Source: HGM13006 sp900757695
GTDB taxonomy: Bacteria > Bacillota > Clostridia > Oscillospirales > Oscillospiraceae
Assembly: GCA_959607825.1 (NCBI GenBank)
Contig: CAUHNW010000002.1
Span: 1-64,000 of the forward strand
Length of the DNA stretch: 64,000 bases
Reading direction: 5' to 3'
The notes beneath the pieces were generated by a model. It worked only from the letters and a program-made list of their open reading frames with translations, made no database searches and was not told the origin of the DNA. Position 1 is the stretch's first letter, and each line of letters starts with the position of its first letter. Positions 42,952 through 50,445 of the stretch are shown one piece after another. Position numbers and translations under genes: made by a program.

Positions 42952-44100
42952 GTGGCTAAAAAACAGACAGAAGGATATATGTCCGCCAAAGAATCCCGGC
43001 GGATTTCCAAAGAAAATCGTAAAATTACCAATCAGTTTGAAAAGCAGAGAAAGCGCAAAAACGTACCCGAGAGCGAGTATCTGACCACCATGCACGATCC
43101 CCAGAATGCGGTGGAGTTCGATAATCTTCACACCTATTTCTTTACGGATACCGGCACGGTAAAGAGCGTAGACGGCGTCACCTTCAATGTTCCCATCGGC
43201 AAGACCGTGGGCGTGGTAGGGGAATCCGGCTGCGGCAAATCCGTTACCAGCCTGAGCCTGATGCAGCTGATCCAGCGGCCGCAGGGCCAGATCGTTGAGG
43301 GCGAGATCCGGCTGAATCTGGGGCATGGAAAGGCATATGATGTGGTAAAAACGCCCCAGCAGCAGATGCAGCACCTCCGGGGCAACTATGTATCCATGAT
43401 CTTTCAGGAGCCTATGACCTCCCTGAACCCGGTGTTCCGGATCGGCGATCAGGTGGACGAGGTCATTGCCCTCCACGACGGCGAGAATAAGAGCAAGGAC
43501 GAGGTCAAAAAGCGCACGGTGGAGCTGCTGGAGATGGTTGGCATCGCCAACAGCGAGGGCGTATACAAAATGTACCCCCATGAGCTCTCCGGCGGTATGC
43601 GTCAGCGTGTTATGATCGCCATGGCACTGGCCTGCAATCCCCGGATCATCATTGCCGATGAGCCTACCACGGCGCTGGACGTGACCATTCAGGCGCAGAT
43701 TCTGGATCTGCTCCGAAATCTGAAGGACAAGATCAATTCCTCCATTATGCTCATTACCCATGATCTGGGCGTGATTGCGGAGATGGCGGATTATGTGGTC
43801 GTTATGTATGCGGGCCGTGTGGTAGAAAAGGGAACCGCGCAGGAAATCTTTGAGAATCCCGCACATCCTTATACCATTGGCCTGATGGCCTCCAAGCCTG
43901 TGGTGGGCAAAAAAGTGGATCGGCTCTATTCCATTCCCGGCAAGGTGCCCAATCCGGTCAACATGCCCAACTACTGCTATTTTAAGGATCGCTGTGAGAT
44001 GTGCGTGGATGCATGTCAGGGGAAGTACCCCGAGGTGATCAAGCTGTCGGATACCCATGAGGTCAGCTGCTACCGATATTATGACAAGGGGGAAAAGTAA
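42952..44100 (+). CDS. Peptide ABC transporter ATPase 1 (DppD/OppD type)
   Basis: A 382-residue ATPase with a hydrophilic N-terminal extension of about 45 residues, Walker A GESGCGKS, signature LSGGMRQR, Walker B IIIADEPTTALD and the C-terminal Cys-rich CYFKDRCEMCVDAC segment found in this subfamily (possible iron-sulfur site). GTG at 42952 follows AAGGAGG. It stops directly before the second ATPase. Confidence 0.94.
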   Translation: MAKKQTEGYMSAKESRRISKENRKITNQFEKQRKRKNVPESEYLTTMHDPQNAVEFDNLHTYFFTDTGTVKSVDGVTFNVPIGKTVGVVGESGCGKSVTSLSLMQLIQRPQGQIVEGEIRLNLGHGKAYDVVKTPQQQMQHLRGNYVSMIFQEPMTSLNPVFRIGDQVDEVIALHDGENKSKDEVKKRTVELLEMVGIANSEGVYKMYPHELSGGMRQRVMIAMALACNPRIIIADEPTTALDVTIQAQILDLLRNLKDKINSSIMLITHDLGVIAEMADYVVVMYAGRVVEKGTAQEIFENPAHPYTIGLMASKPVVGKKVDRLYSIPGKVPNPVNMPNYCYFKDRCEMCVDACQGKYPEVIKLSDTHEVSCYRYYDKGEK

Positions 44101-45162
44101 ATGGCAAAGAACGAATCGCTTGTAATTGACAATAGCTTTACCCCTGTGGAGTATGATCCCCAGTATATCCTTCAGGTCAACCACCTGAAGAAATACTTCC
44201 CCATTAAGGGCGGCATGGTATCCAAGACCGTGGGCTATGTAAAGGCCGTGGACGGTGTTACCTTTAACCTGAAACGGGGCACCACTATGGGTCTGGTGGG
44301 CGAGTCCGGCTGCGGCAAGACCACCACGGGCCGTACCATTTTGCGCCTGTCCGGTGAGAAGACCGGCGGACAGGTACTGTTCAACGGCAAAGAGGTCTAT
44401 GATCTGAGCCCCAGGGAAATGCGGGCCATGCGCACCAAGATGCAGATCATTTTTCAGGATCCCTTCTCCAGCCTGAGCCCCCGTCTGCCGGTGGGTGAGA
44501 TCATCGGCGAGGCGGTTCGGGAGCATGGTCTGGTCAGCAAGGCGGAGTTTGACGACTATATCGACAACATCATGGACAACTGCGGCCTTCAGCCCTTCCA
44601 TAAGACCCGCTATCCCCACGAGTTCTCCGGCGGCCAGCGGCAGAGAATCTGCATTGCCCGAGCACTGGCGCTGAACCCGGAATTTGTGGTTTGTGATGAG
44701 CCGGTATCTGCATTGGATGTATCCATTCAGGCACAAATTATCAATTTGTTGAAAGAACTTCAGGACAAATATAAACTAACTTATCTCTTTATTTCCCATG
44801 ATTTGTCCGTTGTTGAGCACATTTCTGACACAGTTGGTGTCATGTATCTGGGAAATTTGGTGGAATACGGCGCTACTGAGGACATCTTTAACCATCCTCT
44901 TCACCCGTATACCGAGGCACTTTTCTCCGCAATTCCGGTGCCGGATCCCAATGCCCATCGGGACCGGATTGTGCTGCAGGGAACCATTCCGTCCCCGGCA
45001 AATCCGCCCAAGGGCTGTAAGTTCCATACCCGCTGCTCCAAGTGCATGGACTGCTGCAAAGAGGTCGCACCGGTACAGCGGGAGGTAGAGCCGGGCCACT
45101 ATGTGGTCTGCCATCTGTATGATGACTACAAGGAAGTTGGAGACGGAAATGGCCAGACGTGA
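44101..45162 (+). CDS. Peptide ABC transporter ATPase 2 (DppF/OppF type)
   Basis: A 353-residue ATPase: Walker A GESGCGKTTTG, signature FSGGQRQR, Walker B FVVCDEPVSALD, and C-terminal CKFHTRCSKCMDCC matching the family Cys cluster. Its ATG abuts the stop of the first ATPase, indicating coupling. About 160 bases (44725-44885) are markedly AT-rich compared with the rest of the gene, which could be a mark of recombination. Confidence 0.94.
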   Translation: MAKNESLVIDNSFTPVEYDPQYILQVNHLKKYFPIKGGMVSKTVGYVKAVDGVTFNLKRGTTMGLVGESGCGKTTTGRTILRLSGEKTGGQVLFNGKEVYDLSPREMRAMRTKMQIIFQDPFSSLSPRLPVGEIIGEAVREHGLVSKAEFDDYIDNIMDNCGLQPFHKTRYPHEFSGGQRQRICIARALALNPEFVVCDEPVSALDVSIQAQIINLLKELQDKYKLTYLFISHDLSVVEHISDTVGVMYLGNLVEYGATEDIFNHPLHPYTEALFSAIPVPDPNAHRDRIVLQGTIPSPANPPKGCKFHTRCSKCMDCCKEVAPVQREVEPGHYVVCHLYDDYKEVGDGNGQT

Positions 45163-45415
45163 TCGGGTCTATGACGACGATGACGGCCGCACCATTGCGG
45201 ATATGAGCGACGTTCATTCCAGCCCTGTGCTGATACCGAGATGGAAGAGAAATCGCCATACGGAGCCACCAAAGCCCTCTGAGGAGGACTGGGATCCGCG
45301 GGATCGCAAAGTCTATATCTTTGCGGCGCTGCGGGCGGCGCTGATGATCGCACTGGTATATGCAGTGGGCTTTGGCCTGCTCATTGGTCTGCTGCTGCTG
45401 ATCTGGCGGCACTGA
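45149..45415 (+). CDS. Small single-pass membrane protein at the end of the peptide ABC operon
   Basis: An 88-residue protein without a recognised family. An acidic/basic hydrophilic N-terminus (about residues 1-55, DDDDG, PRWKRNRH) is followed by one helix (about 58-84) rich in Leu, Ala and Gly. It overlaps the last ATPase by 14 bases and is followed by a good terminator, so it is the last gene of the operon and might be an accessory of the transporter (inference). Confidence 0.6.
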   Translation: MARRDRVYDDDDGRTIADMSDVHSSPVLIPRWKRNRHTEPPKPSEEDWDPRDRKVYIFAALRAALMIALVYAVGFGLLIGLLLLIWRH

Positions 45416-45424
45416 GAAAAAACG

Positions 45425-45456
45425 ACAGCCATCGGCATTTGCCGGTGGCTGTTTTT
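45425..45456 (+). terminator. Terminator of the peptide ABC operon
   Basis: A 12-bp stem with one G-T pair (45425-45436 with 45441-45452), loop ATTT, then TTTTT. Confidence 0.9.
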
Positions 45457-45741
45457 GCACAGAGCCATATTGCTCGGTCAAGAGCCTTTTTGACCATCGT
45501 CCTTCGGGAGGAACACAGGATCCCTGTCTTCTGCAAAAGTGCCTCGGAGGAGAACTACGACCACGAGGACGACCCGTCCCCATCGCCGATGGTTGTTGTC
45601 CTCTCTGTCTCCTCTTATCTCCTCTTTTCTCCTGTAATCTTATCTTATCTCCTCTAGGGGCGTTACTTGGCGTTACGGTAACGTTACAGGGTCACGTTAC
45701 GGTTCCGTTACGATTTGAGGGGCAGACTGACTTTCCGATGC
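45457..45741. other. Convergent intergenic region with low-complexity and repeat sequences
   Basis: No gene is seen in these 285 bases, which lie between the peptide operon terminator and the 3' end of an acyltransferase. There is a small hairpin (GGTCAA / TTGACC, 45477-45496), a pyrimidine-rich run with recurring TCTCCTCT and TCTTATC words (about 45600-45656), and the CGTTAC repeats listed separately. Confidence 0.6.
45661..45711. repeat. Five phased CGTTAC direct repeats
   Basis: The hexamer CGTTAC occurs at 45661, 45671, 45682, 45695 and 45706, so the intervals are 10, 11, 13 and 11 bases, close to one helical turn. A complementary GTAACG at 45678 makes a small palindrome with the second copy. 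The arrangement resembles a multi-site protein-binding array; it is too short for a CRISPR and has no spacers. Confidence 0.7.
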
Positions 45742-46716
45742 TCAGGAAAAGGGAAGACGGGGGACGATCCACCGGTGATAGCCCACCCCGGCGGCGAGGC
45801 ACAGCGCAATGACAAGGAACCACTGCGGATTGGTCAGCGTGGTCACGTTGGTGATGGCCTTGAACAGCGCCATGTGAATCATTAAGATCTCGCTGGAGCT
45901 TTGTCCCAGCTGCTCCACCACAGCGCCGCAGGCTCGGATGACCGGAAGCCTGCGGAGCCGAGGCCATAGGGCGGAGATCAGAATGGCGATGCCGGGGGTA
46001 AACAGGGCATAGGGGTACCACCACAGACCCAGCCGGTAGCCATAGCCCCAGCAGTCGTAGGGATATTCCAGAACCATCCACCACAGGCCCAAAACCAGAA
46101 ACAGACCGGAGATCCAGGCAATGGCACTGGTATGCCTGCAACCCAGCTGCTCCAGACGGCCAAAGAGCATGCCGGTGAGAAAGATCAGGGCACGGCAGGA
46201 GAGCATGCTCGCCTTATACCCCGGAAGGATGATCTGGATTGCCAGTGTACCAAGGCATAGCCCCAGCCAGAGCCAAACGGGCCTCCGGCAGCGGCGGAAG
46301 AGCCAATACAGGGGAACCGCCAGCAGAAAGAAAGCCCAGACGGCGGAGAAATACCAGTTGAGCTGTTTATACTGCCCAAGCCACCAGCCAAGCAGGGTGA
46401 CGCTGCCCCAGAATTCCTTCCAATTCATGACCCCGGTAAATACCATCCATACGCTCCACAGGATCAAAACCGGCATCAGTCCCGGAAGAATCCGCCGGAG
46501 ACGGTTTTTGAGATAACCCCTTCCGCCGTGGGCGGCAATGGAATGGCAGGCGCCGATGCCGGAGAAGAACAGAAACAGGTCTACACCGCAGCAAAGGTTG
46601 TCGTGGATCAGCCGCAGCTTGTAGGAGCTGATGGAGAAGGAGGCGTGGAAGAGGATCACCCCCAGAATGGCCAGCCCCATGAGGAAGCTGCGGCTTTCCT
46701 TCAGTCGGGAAAACAC
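45742..46716 (-). CDS. Membrane acyltransferase-3 family protein
   Basis: A 324-residue polytopic protein with the family N-terminus FLMGLAILGVILFHASF (helix-1 His) and SSGIGACHS-like second helix; about nine or ten segments. It would transfer an acyl group to a surface molecule. GTG at 46716 is taken as the start, four bases after the CobL-like gene's stop, so the two are cotranscribed. No functional link between them is known. Confidence 0.82.
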   Translation of the reverse strand: MFSRLKESRSFLMGLAILGVILFHASFSISSYKLRLIHDNLCCGVDLFLFFSGIGACHSIAAHGGRGYLKNRLRRILPGLMPVLILWSVWMVFTGVMNWKEFWGSVTLLGWWLGQYKQLNWYFSAVWAFFLLAVPLYWLFRRCRRPVWLWLGLCLGTLAIQIILPGYKASMLSCRALIFLTGMLFGRLEQLGCRHTSAIAWISGLFLVLGLWWMVLEYPYDCWGYGYRLGLWWYPYALFTPGIAILISALWPRLRRLPVIRACGAVVEQLGQSSSEILMIHMALFKAITNVTTLTNPQWFLVIALCLAAGVGYHRWIVPRLPFS

Positions 46717-46720
46717 AGGA

Positions 46721-47614
46721 TCAGCGCTGTCCGGAGATCAGCCATGGTGCCGGTTCCCGGTCAAAGCTGCCCTTGGCATTGAGTCGGGATACCCCCACCT
46801 GAATCAGCTCCTGCACCTTCAGACCCTGACTGGAGAAAATACCGGGCAGGGAGGAGAGCTGATGGAAGTCGAGGGTATAGACAAAGATACGCATTTGCGA
46901 ATTGCGCCCAAGGAGAAATGCAATCTCGCTGGCGGTGTGCTCCGAGGCCACAAGGAAGGCGGTGGAGGGAACCGGAAGCCGGGAAGAGTCGGCAACACTG
47001 GCGAGAACTGTCACGTTGTTGAGGCCGAAGTCCTTGGCGTTTTCCTCCATGGTGGCCTTGTCCCGGGGCTCGTGCTCCACGGCGATGATGCTGCCCTCCG
47101 CAGCCACCAGCGCAGCTTCTACGGCGATGCTGGCAGCCCCTACCGTGAGAATGGTATCCCGCAGCTCCACCTGAAGCTTGGACATAATGACAGAGCGGAT
47201 CTCACTGCTGACATAGCGGATGGAACCGGCGCAGAACCGCTGATTGTCAAGGCCGATCTGGTAGGTGCTCCGATAGTTCTCATTGATGATGAGCATGGCG
47301 GCGGGGGCGTTGATGCCCCGGTCGATCATGTCCTGAAGCTTATCGTGCTTGATGGGGCCGGTGGGCTCACTGCCCTCGTTGTAGAGGATGTCGCAGTCCC
47401 CGAGACCGGCGTCCCACATATCATAGAAGATGTTGGGGTGACCGGCATCGGTCAGCACCATGACCTGACGGGTGGACTGCACCGCAGGGATCAGATTTTT
47501 GTTCTGACGGGTGATATCCAGAATGAGCAGGGTGGCGAGATCCAGCTCGTCATATTCAGAAAAGTAGCTGAGCCAGCGAAGAATGGCGGCATTGCCAAAA
47601 TCGGTACGGTTCAT
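46721..47614 (-). CDS. Orphan CobL/CbiET-like protein with a degenerate methyltransferase site
   Basis: A 297-residue protein resembling precorrin-6Y methyltransferases: an N-terminal half recalling CbiE (AGLGDCDILYNEGSEPTGP) and a C-terminal half recalling CbiT (EIRSVIMSKLQV, then VGAASIAVEAALVAAEGSIIAVEHEP). The CbiT glycine-rich SAM loop, usually of the form DIGAGTGSVSIE, reads TVGAASIAVE, so SAM binding is doubtful. No cobalamin genes are in the window. It may be a repurposed homologue; the family call is moderate. ATG at 47614 follows AAGGAGG. Confidence 0.6.
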   Translation of the reverse strand: MNRTDFGNAAILRWLSYFSEYDELDLATLLILDITRQNKNLIPAVQSTRQVMVLTDAGHPNIFYDMWDAGLGDCDILYNEGSEPTGPIKHDKLQDMIDRGINAPAAMLIINENYRSTYQIGLDNQRFCAGSIRYVSSEIRSVIMSKLQVELRDTILTVGAASIAVEAALVAAEGSIIAVEHEPRDKATMEENAKDFGLNNVTVLASVADSSRLPVPSTAFLVASEHTASEIAFLLGRNSQMRIFVYTLDFHQLSSLPGIFSSQGLKVQELIQVGVSRLNAKGSFDREPAPWLISGQR

Positions 47615-47660
47615 AATGATTCCTCCTTGGAATAAGTTGTGTGCTGCTGATTTCGTTGAC

Positions 47661-47666
47661 ATTATA
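47661..47666 (-). promoter_or_regulatory. Extended -10 of the CobL-like/acyltransferase unit
   Basis: Minus-strand TGGTATAAT, with the hexamer at 47661-47666; no good -35 at 16-18 bases. It lies 47 bases upstream of the CobL-like ATG. Confidence 0.5.
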
Positions 47667-47729
47667 CCACACCTTCTGCCGGTGGGGAAGGATTCCTTCA
47701 GATTTTTCAAACGTTTTGAGGCCGCACCA

Positions 47730-47758
47730 TTGAACATCAAACTAATTTGTGGTATGAT
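47730..47758 (+). promoter_or_regulatory. Promoter of the GGP-repeat protein
   Basis: TTGAAC (47730-47735), 17 bases, TATGAT (47753-47758), followed by an AAGGAGG site and ATG at 47790. The leader is about 25 bases. Confidence 0.7.
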
Positions 47759-47789
47759 GATTTCACCGAAAATAAGGAGGTAAACGACA

Positions 47790-49994
47790 ATGGAACTTCT
47801 GCATACATATTTTGCGCCGGATGGTCCCGGCTTTGGTGGTCCCGGCGGTCCGGGTGGTCCCGGTGGGCCCGGTGGGCCCGGCGGTCCCGGTGGCCCCGGC
47901 GGTCCCGGTGGCCCGGGTGGCCCCGGCGGTCCTCCGCCCATGGGCCCCACGAAGCCCGGCACGGTGCAGGAGCTGGATGACTTTGCACAGGTAAAAAATC
48001 AGGATGCAGTGGCGCTGTGCTATACACTGGGACTGGTGGAGCCGGAGAATGAAGGGGAGAAGTTCTTCCTGAAGCCGCAGGCTCCCGCCGATCAGGAGAC
48101 CCGCAAGGCCATGGCGGAGAAGGCTGCGGCACTGGCCGGGAAGAAAACGGATTTTGTTCCCGCAGGCCCCACTGTCGATGAGGCGTGTGCGCAGCTGGCA
48201 GAGGCGCTGCTGAGCGGTGCAGAGGGACTTCCCAAGGTAAAGCTGATCGACAAGACCCAGACCATGGAGAAGCTGGCTATCGCAGACGGTGAGCTGTATA
48301 TGGCGGTTCCCGGCAAGGATCTCACCATGATCGTTTCCGGTGTCGGCACCAATATGAAGCCCGGCACCTATGAGAATGTGACCCTGACGGTGACCGAGTC
48401 CCATCTGAAAACCACCGGCGGCCCCGGCGGCGTCCATACCCATCACTTCCGCACGGCGCTGTTTGTGAAGGACGGCAAGATCGTGGAAGAGAAGTCCGTT
48501 CGGGCTGCGATCCTCGCCGGTGACATCTCCGGGGAGAAGGCGGAGCATCTGAAGATCAATGACCATGAGCACATGTTCAACGGTGTGATGGTTACCGGCG
48601 GCAAGTATGAGATCGACGACGCAGACCTGACCTTTGTGGGCAATGGCGGCAACGATTTTCAGGGCTATGGCGCCGGGATCATGACCACCGGCGATGCAGA
48701 TGTAACCGTGAAGAATGCACGGATCCATGTGGAGGGCGCCATTCGCTCTGCCGTGTGGTGCGGCGGCGAGAGCCATTTGAAGGTAGAGGACTCCGTCATT
48801 GATTCCAAGGACGCCGATCCCTTTGACAACGACTTCCGGAGCCTGTCGGTCCCCATGATGAAGTGCGTTCCCTTTGCACTGGGACTGGACGGCAACTGCC
48901 GTGCCACCAATGTGCTGGAGGCCGGACAGGTCACCTATGAGAACAGCATTGTGGTGGCCGAAAAGTGGGCGCCCCTTTCCACCGATTCCGGCTATCCGCC
49001 CACGTCCCTGACCGTGAAGAATGTTCTGGCCGGCGTCGGTGCTCTGGAGGAGGCCGTGCCCGGCAAGGCGTACACCGCCACCAAGACGGTAGCCGGGAAG
49101 ACATGGGGCTATACCATGGGCGGCAGCGGCTATGTGGCCTACGGCGACGGCGGCGTGGCCAATCTCTTTGAGGACTGCCAGTTCTATTCCCCGGACTATA
49201 TCCTCATCTGCACTGGCGTGAAGCCCATGACCTTCAAGAATGTTACGGCAAAGGCAGGTCGGGCAGGCTTCATGTGGCATCAGGCGCAGGGCGGCAACCT
49301 CTTTGTAGAGGGCGGCTCCTATGAGTTTGACAAGTGCGGCTTCCAGATCAAGTCCGGCGCTTATGTGCACATTGACGTGAAGGATGCGGGGATCAAAATG
49401 GGGCAGAACGGTGTCCTGATCCAGCAGCTGGAGAGCGATGACGCAGGCGGAATCGTGACCCGGAAGTACGTTGTGCCCATGCAGGAGGACGACTGGTCTA
49501 CCGTAGCGCCTGCGGAGCGGGAGATCCCCGATTCCACGGCGGTGTTTACCGGTGAGACCCTGACCGGCGATATCTTCAATGCGGTCTACGGTGCAAAGCA
49601 CGGACTCCGTGTGACCCTGAAGAATTCCACCCTCACCGGCGTGGTGTCCTCCTCCAATGCCAACCACCTGAAGGCAGACGGCACGGTTGCGCCCGGCGGA
49701 ACCGTGTTTGAGCAGGACAACCATTGGGATGCCAAGACCACGGCAGATTACCATGTGGTGGACGACAAGGCGTACCTGTATGCGGGCCGCCTGAAGAACA
49801 CTCCGGCACCTGCGGTCAACAACCCTGTGGCGCTGATTCTGGAGGATGGTGCGGTCTGGAATGTTACCGGAACCAGCTATCTGAAGGAGCTGACCATTGG
49901 CGCAGACGCTGCGGTAAACGGCCAGATCACCGTGGACGGCAAGGCTGTCTCCGGCGCCGGCAGCTACACCGGCGATATTGTGGTAAAGCCCTGA
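47790..49994 (+). CDS. GGP-repeat (collagen-like) beta-helix protein with no export signal
   Basis: A 734-residue protein of unknown function. Residues 1-15 are short and non-hydrophobic. Residues 16-48 are eleven perfect Gly-Gly-Pro triplets, a collagen-like low-complexity stretch. A mainly helical part follows (about 55-130), then beta-rich sequence from about 150 to the end, with recurring short-turn patterns such as ADVTVKNARIHVEG, SHLKVEDSVIDSK, LTVKNVLAG, MTFKNVTAKAG and LRVTLKNSTLTG, which match a right-handed parallel beta-helix. A His-rich HTHH lies near residue 213. No signal peptide, anchor or sortase motif is visible, so either it stays inside the cell or leaves by a nonclassical path. 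It has its own promoter and is followed by a hairpin and a Dabb protein. Confidence 0.8.
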   Translation: MELLHTYFAPDGPGFGGPGGPGGPGGPGGPGGPGGPGGPGGPGGPGGPPPMGPTKPGTVQELDDFAQVKNQDAVALCYTLGLVEPENEGEKFFLKPQAPADQETRKAMAEKAAALAGKKTDFVPAGPTVDEACAQLAEALLSGAEGLPKVKLIDKTQTMEKLAIADGELYMAVPGKDLTMIVSGVGTNMKPGTYENVTLTVTESHLKTTGGPGGVHTHHFRTALFVKDGKIVEEKSVRAAILAGDISGEKAEHLKINDHEHMFNGVMVTGGKYEIDDADLTFVGNGGNDFQGYGAGIMTTGDADVTVKNARIHVEGAIRSAVWCGGESHLKVEDSVIDSKDADPFDNDFRSLSVPMMKCVPFALGLDGNCRATNVLEAGQVTYENSIVVAEKWAPLSTDSGYPPTSLTVKNVLAGVGALEEAVPGKAYTATKTVAGKTWGYTMGGSGYVAYGDGGVANLFEDCQFYSPDYILICTGVKPMTFKNVTAKAGRAGFMWHQAQGGNLFVEGGSYEFDKCGFQIKSGAYVHIDVKDAGIKMGQNGVLIQQLESDDAGGIVTRKYVVPMQEDDWSTVAPAEREIPDSTAVFTGETLTGDIFNAVYGAKHGLRVTLKNSTLTGVVSSSNANHLKADGTVAPGGTVFEQDNHWDAKTTADYHVVDDKAYLYAGRLKNTPAPAVNNPVALILEDGAVWNVTGTSYLKELTIGADAAVNGQITVDGKAVSGAGSYTGDIVVKP
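47835..47933 (+). repeat. Eleven tandem 9-base units encoding Gly-Gly-Pro
   Basis: Eleven consecutive GGN-GGN-CCN units (GGT/GGC/GGG, then CCC/CCG/CCT). Silent positions vary, so the DNA copies are not identical and the repeat appears to be kept at the protein level. The reverse strand reads as proline/glycine repeats too, but without gene support. Confidence 0.95.
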
Positions 49995-50004
49995 TCAAAT
50001 AATG

Positions 50005-50033
50005 AATGGCCCTCCCGTTTGGGAGGGCCATTT
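50005..50033 (+). terminator. Hairpin between the GGP protein and Dabb gene
   Basis: A 12-bp GC-rich stem (AATGGCCCTCCC with GGGAGGGCCATT) with loop GTTT, followed by only a short T run. It may be a weak terminator; the Dabb start is 20 bases further on. Confidence 0.65.
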
Positions 50034-50051
50034 GGAAAAGGAGAGCTCAAT

Positions 50052-50381
50052 ATGATACGGCATATTTCCATGTTCCAAATGGAGCCGAAGCCGAAGAACG
50101 GAAAAACGGTGGAGGAAAACGTAAAAGACCTTGTGGCGTTTCTGGAAAAGCTTCCGGAGCAGGAGCCCAGCATTGCGGGCTGCCGGGTGGCGTCCTATGC
50201 GGGGCAGCAGCCGGATGTGCCGGAGGAAGCGTCGGTGATGTTTACACAGGTAGTGCAGATGATCGACTTTGCAAAGCCGGAGGAGGCGGCAGCCTACCCT
50301 GCGTCCAAGGCGCATCAGGACCTGATGGCTTTTTCGGAGGGCATTGTGAAAAAGGTCAGCGCCATTGATTTTGAGATTTAA
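50052..50381 (+). CDS. Dabb (stress-responsive alpha/beta barrel) domain protein
   Basis: A 109-residue dimeric ferredoxin-like fold protein: MIRHISMFQM at the N-terminus, then a central EEASVMFTQVVQMIDFAKPEEAAAYPASKAHQDLMAF that carries the family helix and YxxxxxHxxL-like segment. Members bind small hydrophobic ligands or polyketide intermediates, but most in bacteria have no known role. ATG at 50052 has an AAAGGAG site. It lies behind the GGP-repeat gene. Confidence 0.82.
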   Translation: MIRHISMFQMEPKPKNGKTVEENVKDLVAFLEKLPEQEPSIAGCRVASYAGQQPDVPEEASVMFTQVVQMIDFAKPEEAAAYPASKAHQDLMAFSEGIVKKVSAIDFEI

Positions 50382-50397
50382 GGATAAAAACAGAATA

Positions 50398-50436
50398 AAA
50401 CTGCGGACTCCGCCATTGGCAGGGTCCGCAGTTTTT
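50398..50436. terminator. Bidirectional terminator of Dabb and aspS
   Basis: CTGCGGAC (50401-50408) pairs with GTCCGCAG (50424-50431), flanked by AAAA and TTTTT, between the convergent genes. Confidence 0.88.
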
Positions 50437-50445
50437 GTGTTTCCG

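Noticed and set aside
45600..45711. Possible CRISPR array from the repeated short words
   Set aside because: The repeats are 6-9 bases with no uniform spacers and no cas genes.
37719..45734. A 16-base identity, beginning GGGGCAGACTG, at 37719-37734 and 45719-45734
   Set aside because: One 16-base match in a 64-kb GC-biased window is expected by chance; no other repeat accompanies it.
46721..47962. A minus-strand reading of the GGP repeat as a Pro-Pro-Gly collagen-like extension of the CobL-like protein
   Set aside because: It would cross the plus-strand promoter and ribosome site of the GGP gene, and the CobL-like gene has its own AAGGAGG and ATG at 47614.
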